DNA of 39,947 bases from Methanobrevibacter sp. OttesenSCG-928-I08. GTDB taxonomy: Archaea > Methanobacteriota > Methanobacteria > Methanobacteriales > Methanobacteriaceae. The translations under genes were made by a program, and so were the position numbers. The DNA lies in the NCBI GenBank assembly GCA_030266405.1, contig JAJDHW010000003.1, positions 1 through 39,947 of the forward strand, written 5' to 3'. Shown piece by piece: positions 34,244-39,947 of this stretch. The notes below the pieces were generated by a model. It ran no database searches. It saw only the letters and a program-made list of their open reading frames with translations, and was not told the origin of the DNA. The number at the start of each line of letters is the position of its first letter. The stretch's first letter is position 1.

Positions 34244-34801
34244 TTGAAATTAATTGTTTTAACCGGAATTCCTGGTTCAGGAAGTACAACTATTCTCAAT
34301 AAAACTCTTGAGATGGTTGATTACACCCATTTAAATTATGGGGATATAATGACTGAAATAGCTATTGAAGAAAAAATTGTTGAAGATAGGGATGAATTAC
34401 GTAAATTAAGTCCTGATACTCAAAAAGTTATTCAAAAAAAAGCTGCTAGAAGAATAAAACAAAAGTCTGAATCTGCAAATGTAATTGTAGATACTCATTG
34501 TACTATTAGTACTCCTTCAGGATTCTTACCAGGACTTCCTGCTTGGGTTCTTGAAGAATTACAACCTGATATCTTCATATTAGTAGAAGCTAATCCTGAT
34601 GAAATCATTTATAGAAGATTATCTGATGAAACTCGTACAAGGGATGTTGAAAGAGTTAAAGATATAAATTTACATCAAGAGATGAATAGAGCTGCTTCTA
34701 TGGCTTATGCAACATTAACAGGTGCAACTGTTAAAATTATTGAAAATCATGATAATCACTTAGACCATACAGTGTCTAAGATGGTTGATCTTTTAAAATA
34801 A
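34244..34801 (+). CDS. adkA: Adenylate kinase, archaeal AdkA type
   Basis: A 185-residue trimeric-type archaeal adenylate kinase (ATP + AMP to 2 ADP). The P-loop reads GIPGSGSTT at residues 7-15, with Ser instead of the Walker A Lys, as in methanococcal AdkA. Other family parts: RDELRKLSPDTQKVIQKKAARR, VDTHCTISTPSGFLPGLPAWVL and DETRTRDVERV (shown in part). The start is TTG with SD GGGGGAT. Location after secY is usual. Confidence 0.94.
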   Translation: MKLIVLTGIPGSGSTTILNKTLEMVDYTHLNYGDIMTEIAIEEKIVEDRDELRKLSPDTQKVIQKKAARRIKQKSESANVIVDTHCTISTPSGFLPGLPAWVLEELQPDIFILVEANPDEIIYRRLSDETRTRDVERVKDINLHQEMNRAASMAYATLTGATVKIIENHDNHLDHTVSKMVDLLK

Positions 34802-34818
34802 ATTAGAGAGGAATTTTT

Positions 34819-35409
34819 ATGGCTGATATATTCTCTTCAATTATGGATCCGATTATGGAAGGGTTAAATTTTATTTTTGACCCGTTAATTGCTATGGATC
34901 CAACACCTGAAAATCCAATTTTCACAGTATTCTTGATTGCTACACTTGTATCTTTGATAACAACTATTGCTAATAAATTTTTAGTTGATCAAGAAGAGAT
35001 GCAATCTATTCAACAGGAAATGAAAGATTTCCAAAATGAATTAAGAGAGGCTCAAACAAGTGGTGATAGTAAAAAAGTAGCTAAGCTTCAAGCTAAGCAA
35101 TCTGAATTTATGGAAAAACAAAGTAAAATGATGACTAATTCATTTAAACCAGCTATTGTTACTATGGTTCCAATTTTACTTGTATTTTGGTGGATGAGAG
35201 CATCAGCTATAAGTGGAGTAATTGTTCATCTTCCTCTTACAGTTTATTATGCTACTTTGACTCCTATATTCCATACAATTGGGCCATTATTATATGGTGG
35301 TCAAGCTACTATTCCTTTTGCAATTGGATGGTTGCTTTGGTATTTCATTTGTACATTTGGAATGAGTCAAATTTTAAGAAAATTCTTAGGATTTAAACAA
35401 GGGTTCTAA
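34819..35409 (+). CDS. DUF106 membrane protein, archaeal Oxa1/EMC3-like insertase
   Basis: A 196-residue protein with three main transmembrane segments (about 34-55, 113-132, 165-187) and a cytosolic coiled coil between the first two (about 60-105, QEEMQSIQQEMKDFQNELREA). This is the layout of the Oxa1 superfamily members Ylp1/EMC3/TMCO1, which insert membrane proteins next to SecY. Its place two genes after secY supports that. DUF106 proteins from methanogens have been shown to resemble YidC structurally; activity here is inferred. Confidence 0.88.
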   Translation: MADIFSSIMDPIMEGLNFIFDPLIAMDPTPENPIFTVFLIATLVSLITTIANKFLVDQEEMQSIQQEMKDFQNELREAQTSGDSKKVAKLQAKQSEFMEKQSKMMTNSFKPAIVTMVPILLVFWWMRASAISGVIVHLPLTVYYATLTPIFHTIGPLLYGGQATIPFAIGWLLWYFICTFGMSQILRKFLGFKQGF

Positions 35410-35429
35410 GGAATTAAATTTATTAATGT

Positions 35430-35458
35430 GAAAATATAATATCATATTATTATATTTC
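35430..35458 (+). other. A/T hairpin between DUF106 and rpl34e
   Basis: GAAAATATAATA (35430-35441) pairs with TATTATATTTC (35448-35458), 11 bp with one bulged A and a 6-nt loop. It lies 21 nt after the DUF106 stop in an 89-nt gap. It could be a processing site or weak terminator; there is no T-run after it. Confidence 0.4.
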
Positions 35459-35498
35459 ATTATTAACTTATAATAAAAATTAAATAAAAGGTGATTAA

Positions 35499-35765
35499 AT
35501 GCCTGAATTAAGATATAGATCTAGATCATATAGAAGAATGCGTAAAAATACTCCTGGTGGAGAAAATGTTTTACGTTATAAAAAGAAAAAGCCAAGTAAG
35601 CATGTTTGTGCTGAATGTGGTAGTGTTTTAAATGGTGTTCCTCGTGGACGTCCATATGAAATTAGTAAATTATCAAAATCTCAAAAGAAACCTAATCGTC
35701 CTTTTGGAGGTTATTTATGCTCTTCTTGTGCAAGAAAGCATTTCAAAAATGAGGCGAGAAAATAA
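35499..35765 (+). CDS. rpl34e: Ribosomal protein L34e (eL34)
   Basis: An 88-residue eL34. [21 protein letters not shown] is the archaeal start (shown in part); CAECGS (about 46-51) and CSSC (about 76-79) form a likely zinc site. SD AAGGTGAT precedes the ATG. Its stop overlaps the cmk ATG by one nucleotide (TAATG). Confidence 0.95.
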   Translation: MPELRYRSRSYRRMRKNTPGGENVLRYKKKKPSKHVCAECGSVLNGVPRGRPYEISKLSKSQKKPNRPFGGYLCSSCARKHFKNEARK

Positions 35766-36283
35766 TGATAATTACAATCGGTGGTTTAGCAGGTAGTGGA
35801 ACTACTACTGCTGCAGAAGTATTATCTAAAAAGTTAGATATTCCATATGTATCAGCCGGATCTATTTTTAGAGATATGGCTAAAGAAAATGGAATGTCTG
35901 TTATTGAATTTAGTAAATTTGCTGAAAATAATACTGACATCGATATTGAAATTGACAAAAGACAAGTGGAACTAGCTAAAAATTCTGAAAATCTTATCAT
36001 TGAAGGAAGATTGTCTGCATACTTTATAGATGCTGACTTAAAAATCTGGTTAACTGCACCATTTGATGTTCGTGCTAACAGAATTTGTGATAGAGAATCT
36101 AAAACAGAAGATATAGCTGCACGTGAAATTAAAATACGTGAAGAAAGTGAAGCTTTAAGATATTTAGATATTCATAATATTGATATTTCTAATCTAGATA
36201 TCTATGATATAATGATTAATACTGATAGATTTAATCCTGAAAGTATTTCTGAAATCATTTTAACAACATTAAAGGTGATATAA
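35765..36283 (+). CDS. cmk: Cytidylate kinase, archaeal type
   Basis: A 172-residue (d)CMP kinase. The P-loop region is GGLAGSGTTT (residues 5-14), with Thr where Walker A has Lys. Other parts: VSAGSIFRDMAKENGMSVIEF, IEGRLSAYF, WLTAPFDVRANRI and ESKTEDIAAREIKIREESE (shown in part). It is embedded between rpl34e and rpl14e by one-nucleotide overlaps, the usual archaeal arrangement. Confidence 0.93.
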   Translation: MIITIGGLAGSGTTTAAEVLSKKLDIPYVSAGSIFRDMAKENGMSVIEFSKFAENNTDIDIEIDKRQVELAKNSENLIIEGRLSAYFIDADLKIWLTAPFDVRANRICDRESKTEDIAAREIKIREESEALRYLDIHNIDISNLDIYDIMINTDRFNPESISEIILTTLKVI

Positions 36284-36504
36284 TGGCATCAATTGAAGTA
36301 GGAAGAGTATGTGTTAAAACTGCTGGTAGAGAAGCAGGCGAAAAATGTGTAATAGTTGAAATCATCGATGAAAAATTCGTTGAAGTTGTTGGAGAATCTG
36401 TTAAAAATAGAAGATGTAATATCTCTCATTTAGAACCAACTGCTGATACTATAGAAGTTTCTGGAGATGTAGAAGCTATTAAATCTGCTTTAGCAGCTTT
36501 ATAA
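36283..36504 (+). CDS. rpl14e: Ribosomal protein L14e (eL14)
   Basis: A 73-residue eL14 with a KOW-type barrel: GRVCVKTAGREAGEKCVIVEI, KNRRCNISHLEPT. SD AAGGTGAT lies in the end of cmk and start and stop overlap as TAATG. It is followed directly by a 14-bp perfect hairpin. Confidence 0.95.
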   Translation: MASIEVGRVCVKTAGREAGEKCVIVEIIDEKFVEVVGESVKNRRCNISHLEPTADTIEVSGDVEAIKSALAAL

Positions 36505-36535
36505 TGAAAATATTTTATTAAATAAAATATTTTCA
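36505..36535 (+). terminator. Perfect 14-bp A/T hairpin directly after rpl14e
   Basis: TGAAAATATTTTAT (36505-36518) pairs perfectly with ATAAAATATTTTCA (36522-36535) around a 3-nt loop, starting on the base after the stop. It may end or process the r-protein transcript. A TATA-like AAATATATTATT follows at once, suggesting a separate promoter for cbf5. Confidence 0.5.
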
Positions 36536-36594
36536 AATATATTATTTTATTACTCATTAATTTTTCGAGTTACAACTTTTTTTAGTGGTTTTTC

Positions 36595-37557
36595 ATGAAA
36601 GATATGGTTATTAAATCTAAAAGTGAGACTAATCCTCTCTATGGTTCTATTCCTGAAGATAGGCCTATTAAAGAATATATTTCTAAAGGAATTATTAATT
36701 TAGATAAACCATCTGGACCTACGTCTCATGAAATTGATTCATGGGTTAAAAGAATCTTAAATTGTGAAAAATCTGGACATGGTGGGACATTAGATCCTAA
36801 AGTTACTGGGGTTTTACCTATAGGTATTGATAATGCTACTAAATCTATTCAACTTCTTTTAACAGCTCCTAAGGAATATGTTTGTCTTATGAGATTACAT
36901 GATGATGTTCCTGAAGGTAAAATTCGTAAAGTCTTTAAAGAATTTACAGGAAAAATATTTCAAACTCCTCCGGTTAAATCCGCAGTTAAACGAGAACTTA
37001 GAGCTCGTGAAATTTATTATTCTACTATTTATGAAATAGAAGGTAGAGATGTTCTTTTTAAAATTGGATGTGAAGCTGGAACATATGTTAGAACTTATTG
37101 TCATAATATTGGTGAAGTTTTAGCTGTAGGAGCTCATATGGCTGAACTTAGAAGAACTAGAGTTGGATCATTTTCTGAAAAATCTAATTTAAGTACATTA
37201 CAAGATTTAACTGATAGTTATCATTTCTATTTAGAAGATAATGATGAATCTTTTTTAAGAGATTGCATTGTTCCAATGGAAAGAGCTGCAGATCATTTAC
37301 CTAAAATTATTATTAGAGATTCAGCAGTAGATGCAATTTGTCATGGTGCTGATTTAGCAGCTGGTGGAATCGTTTCTTTATCTGAAAATATTAAAAAAAA
37401 TGATTTAATTACTATTTTTACACTTAAAGGTGAACTTGTAGCATCTGGGATTTCTTTATTTGATAGTGAAGATATACTTAGTGCTGATTCTGGTATTATG
37501 ATAAATACTAATAGAGTTTTCATGGCCACTGGAATTTATCCAATGTTGTGGAAATAG
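36595..37557 (+). CDS. cbf5: H/ACA RNA-guided pseudouridine synthase Cbf5
   Basis: A 320-residue TruB-family enzyme that, with Nop10, Gar1 and L7Ae on H/ACA guide RNAs, converts uridine to pseudouridine in rRNA, and guide-independently in tRNA. GIINLDKPSGPTSHE, the catalytic GHGGTLDPKVTGVLP (Asp67), GTYVRTYCHNIG, and a PUA domain from about 237 (PKIIIRDSAVDAICHGADL, shown in part) are all present. The SD is weak (GTGGT). An internal ATG at codon 4 is an alternative start. Confidence 0.95.
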   Translation: MKDMVIKSKSETNPLYGSIPEDRPIKEYISKGIINLDKPSGPTSHEIDSWVKRILNCEKSGHGGTLDPKVTGVLPIGIDNATKSIQLLLTAPKEYVCLMRLHDDVPEGKIRKVFKEFTGKIFQTPPVKSAVKRELRAREIYYSTIYEIEGRDVLFKIGCEAGTYVRTYCHNIGEVLAVGAHMAELRRTRVGSFSEKSNLSTLQDLTDSYHFYLEDNDESFLRDCIVPMERAADHLPKIIIRDSAVDAICHGADLAAGGIVSLSENIKKNDLITIFTLKGELVASGISLFDSEDILSADSGIMINTNRVFMATGIYPMLWK

Positions 37558-37606
37558 ATATTTTTAACAGTATATTTATTTAACTATAATTATTATATAT
37601 ATTATA

Positions 37607-38419
37607 ATGAGAATAGGTATTATTGGATATGGCAATATTGGAAATTTAATTACATCTAATATTATTTCATTTAAATTATTTAATCTAGAAAATATTCATA
37701 TTTCTAATCGTAATTTATCTAAATTAGATGATTTAAAAAAACAATTTCCTAAAATTAATATTACTGATTCTAATATTGAAATTAGTAGTATTTGTGATAT
37801 TATTATAATATCTACAGAACCTTCTGAGTTTTTTGATGTTTTAAATGAAATTAAACATTCATTAAAAAAAAATGTACATATAATTTATACATGTGCTGGA
37901 ATTGATTTTAAAGAAATTTCTCCTATTTATGAGGGTAATTTAACTTGTTTAATTCCATCAATAGCTTCATTTCCTAACAATAATGTTAAAAATGGGGTGT
38001 CTTTATTTGTTCATTCAAAAAATACTTCTTTTGAAAATAAAGAATTCATTGAAGGCATATTTTCTCATTTTAGCTATATTAAAACATTAGATAATTTCAA
38101 TGATTTAGAAATAGCTACTATTCTTACAAGTTGTTCTCCTGCATTTTTTAGTTTAATTGTTAAAATTATATCTAAAAAAGCAAGTGAAGTGTCTAATTTT
38201 TCTTATTATGAATCTATGGATTTTATTCTCAAAACAATTAATTCATCTGCTTTATTGATTCAAGATAATTTATTAAATAATGATGAAATAATTAAAAAAG
38301 TTGCAACAGAAAAAGGAATTACTCAAGAAGGTTTAGATTATATTGAAAATAATTTTAATAATTTCAATGATGATTTATTTAATATATTAATTAAAAAATT
38401 TAATAAGGTAGAAAAATGA
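37607..38419 (+). CDS. ProC-like NAD(P)-binding oxidoreductase
   Basis: A 270-residue protein with an N-terminal Rossmann fold (IGIIGYGNIGNLI; GxGxxG at residues 7-12), NRNLSKLDDLK after strand 2, and a helical C-terminal half, as in pyrroline-5-carboxylate reductase and F420-dependent NADP oxidoreductases. VHIIYTCAGIDFKEI and LTCLIPSIASFPNNNVKNGVS resemble the ProC 'xxAGI..vRxMPN' region, but the usual MPN is IPS, so P5C reductase activity is doubtful. No SD is seen; a TATA-like TATATTTAT (37571-37579) suggests a very short or absent leader. It overlaps the MFS gene by ATGA. Confidence 0.75.
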   Translation: MRIGIIGYGNIGNLITSNIISFKLFNLENIHISNRNLSKLDDLKKQFPKINITDSNIEISSICDIIIISTEPSEFFDVLNEIKHSLKKNVHIIYTCAGIDFKEISPIYEGNLTCLIPSIASFPNNNVKNGVSLFVHSKNTSFENKEFIEGIFSHFSYIKTLDNFNDLEIATILTSCSPAFFSLIVKIISKKASEVSNFSYYESMDFILKTINSSALLIQDNLLNNDEIIKKVATEKGITQEGLDYIENNFNNFNDDLFNILIKKFNKVEK

Positions 38420-39933
38420 ATGAAAACAAAAATAAATCGTGGTTTCCACTTATTATAATTGCATGTGCTTCTTTTGTTATAGCACTTGATTCTACATTTA
38501 TGAATGTAGCTATATCGTCTCTTGTGGTTGATTTAAATACAGAAATTGGAACTATCCAAACAATTATTACTTTCTATACTCTTATTACTGCATCTTTAAT
38601 GTTAGTAGGAGCAAAACTTCAAGATATTATTGGTCAAAAGAAAGTATTTTTAATTGGTGCAGCTATTTATGGTGTTGGTACTTTAACAGCTGCTTTAAGT
38701 CCTAATGCACCTGCTTTATTTATAGGATGGTCTTTACTTGAAGGTATTGGTGGAGCTTTAATGACTCCTGCAACATTATCTATTGTAAGTAGAACTTATT
38801 CTGGCAGAGATAGGACTGTTGGTTTAGCTATAGTTAGTGCTATGGCAGGAATAGCTGCAGCTATTGGTCCATTATTTGGAGGAGTTGTAACTACATTTTT
38901 ATCATGGAGATTTGGGTTTGCTGTTGAATTACTTGTTATAATCTTTATTTTTATATTTGCAAATAAAATTAAAGAATCAAAACCTATTAGTGCTAAAAAT
39001 ACATTTGATAAATTAGGAGCAGTACTTTCAGTTGTAGGTTTAATTATTTTAGTTACTGGGATTTTAGCATTGAAATCTGAATATATCGCATATTCTCCAA
39101 TTATAATTGTACTAGCTATAATTATTTTAGCTGTATTTTATATTTATGAAACTAAAAGAAAATCAAAAGGAAATGAACCGTTACTTGATGTATCTATAAT
39201 GAAAGATAGAAATTTAACTGTAGGTTCTATTATACGACTTTTAGCAAGTTTAGCTCTTGCTGGTGCTCTTTTTGCAGTTTCAGTATTTTTACAAACTGTT
39301 TTAAAAACAGATGCTATGATAACAGGTTTAACATTAGTTCCATTAACGTTAGGTTTACTTGCCTTTTCTATAATATCTCCAAGATTAACAAAATATACCT
39401 CTCATAAGAAAATAATTGGTACTGGTTTTATTTTATCAATTATTGGAATGTTATTATTAAGATTCCAATTTACATTAGATACAGAATTACTTACCTTGCT
39501 ACCAGGAATGTTTATTTTTGGTGCAGGTTTAGGTCTTGTAATTGCACTTGGAATAGATATGGCATTAATAAATATTAAAAAAGAAAATCAGGCAGAAGCA
39601 TCTGGGTTTGTAAGTACTTCTTCAAATTTAGGTATTTCTATGGGAACAGCTATTATTGGAACTATTTTAATTGTAGGTGCATTTGGTGGTTTACATAATG
39701 CAATAGATCAATATTATCCAGATATGATTTCTGATGAAGATTTTAGAAATAATGCTGGGGAATATTTAAATAAAGTAGGTAATGTTAATGAAAGTGTAAA
39801 AAATAATCCTAATGCAGAAAATATTGTTAATATTGTTGTATTTGATGCTATGAAATTAGTTATGAATGTCATAATGCTTATCATGATTATTGGACTGGGA
39901 TTAACCTTTACACTAAGAGAAAAACATACTTAA
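38416..39933 (+). CDS. MFS transporter, DHA2 (EmrB/QacA) type, 14 helices
   Basis: A 505-residue drug:H+ antiporter-like protein with about 14 transmembrane helices. ALDSTFMNVAISSL is the DHA2 motif D1, GAKLQDIIGQKKVFLIG the loop 2-3 motif A with substitutions, and GPLFGGVVTTFLSWRFGF the motif C/antiporter region. A polar loop (DQYYPDMISDEDFRNNAGEY, about 432-451) precedes the last helix. Substrate unknown. Start overlaps the previous stop (ATGA), so the pair is coexpressed. The gene is complete; the window ends 14 nt later. Confidence 0.9.
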   Translation: MNENKNKSWFPLIIIACASFVIALDSTFMNVAISSLVVDLNTEIGTIQTIITFYTLITASLMLVGAKLQDIIGQKKVFLIGAAIYGVGTLTAALSPNAPALFIGWSLLEGIGGALMTPATLSIVSRTYSGRDRTVGLAIVSAMAGIAAAIGPLFGGVVTTFLSWRFGFAVELLVIIFIFIFANKIKESKPISAKNTFDKLGAVLSVVGLIILVTGILALKSEYIAYSPIIIVLAIIILAVFYIYETKRKSKGNEPLLDVSIMKDRNLTVGSIIRLLASLALAGALFAVSVFLQTVLKTDAMITGLTLVPLTLGLLAFSIISPRLTKYTSHKKIIGTGFILSIIGMLLLRFQFTLDTELLTLLPGMFIFGAGLGLVIALGIDMALINIKKENQAEASGFVSTSSNLGISMGTAIIGTILIVGAFGGLHNAIDQYYPDMISDEDFRNNAGEYLNKVGNVNESVKNNPNAENIVNIVVFDAMKLVMNVIMLIMIIGLGLTFTLREKHT

Positions 39934-39947
39934 TTTAAATTGGAATA

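Overview
The window looks like a piece of a chromosome from a Methanobrevibacter-like methanogen (Methanobacteriales). The evidence is the very A+T-rich DNA with AAT/AAA/GAA-biased codons, archaeal-type ribosomal proteins (eS4, eL32, eL19, eL34, eL14), TATA boxes of the TTTATATA type, Shine-Dalgarno (SD) sequences that are mostly GGTGAT, archaeal CoaD, Cbf5, AdkA and RNase P protein, a polyferredoxin, class III signal-peptide pilins and a giant parallel beta-helix adhesin. Genus level is inference. I saw no tRNA or rRNA gene, CRISPR array, insertion sequence or prophage.

Left part (1-19.5 kb), mixed housekeeping and surface genes: coaD; a small two-cluster ferredoxin plus an eight-cluster polyferredoxin ending in a clear hairpin/T-run terminator; a VOC-fold protein without most metal ligands; two class III pilin-like proteins; a two-helix membrane protein next to a UPF0173 metallo-hydrolase; rqcH; a 1453-residue adhesin-like protein; a 465-bp non-coding stretch with two DtxR-like palindromes; a small membrane protein; a DUF2070 protein divergent from fumarase beta; an unknown 108-aa acidic protein; an MJ0158-family PLP enzyme; the pycA-birA pair; and a METTL5-like methyltransferase.

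Right part (19.8-37.6 kb), translation: a SPOUT RNA methyltransferase, then the archaeal S10/spc-type operon in near-canonical order: L3-L4-L23-L2-S19-L22-S3-L29-SUI1-Rnp1-S17-L14-L24-S4e-L5-S14-S8-L6-L32e-L19e-L18-S5-L30-L15-SecY-Adk-DUF106-L34e-Cmk-L14e-Cbf5. Genes mostly touch or overlap. S14 (28648-28791) is too short for a simple ORF cutoff and was found by reading the gap. The few non-coding gaps stand out: the L3 leader, SUI1-Rnp1, L32e-L19e, DUF106-L34e and L14e-Cbf5 each hold hairpins. The L32e-L19e gap also encodes a possible 30-codon leader peptide with its own SD, overlapping the L19e start as ATGA.

Right end: a ProC-like NAD(P)-binding protein overlaps a DHA2-type MFS transporter by 4 nt.

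Together: PycA makes oxaloacetate with BirA as its biotinylating partner, and fumarase beta works further along the reductive TCA arm. SecY and the Oxa1-like DUF106 protein handle membrane insertion, RqcH rescues stalled ribosomes, and the r-protein operon also carries tRNA processing (RNase P), pseudouridylation (Cbf5) and NMP kinases. No clear new multi-gene system is visible. The most promising undescribed signals are regulatory: the L19e leader peptide and hairpins, the SUI1-Rnp1 nested hairpin, the structured L3 leader, and the paired palindromes upstream of the adhesin.
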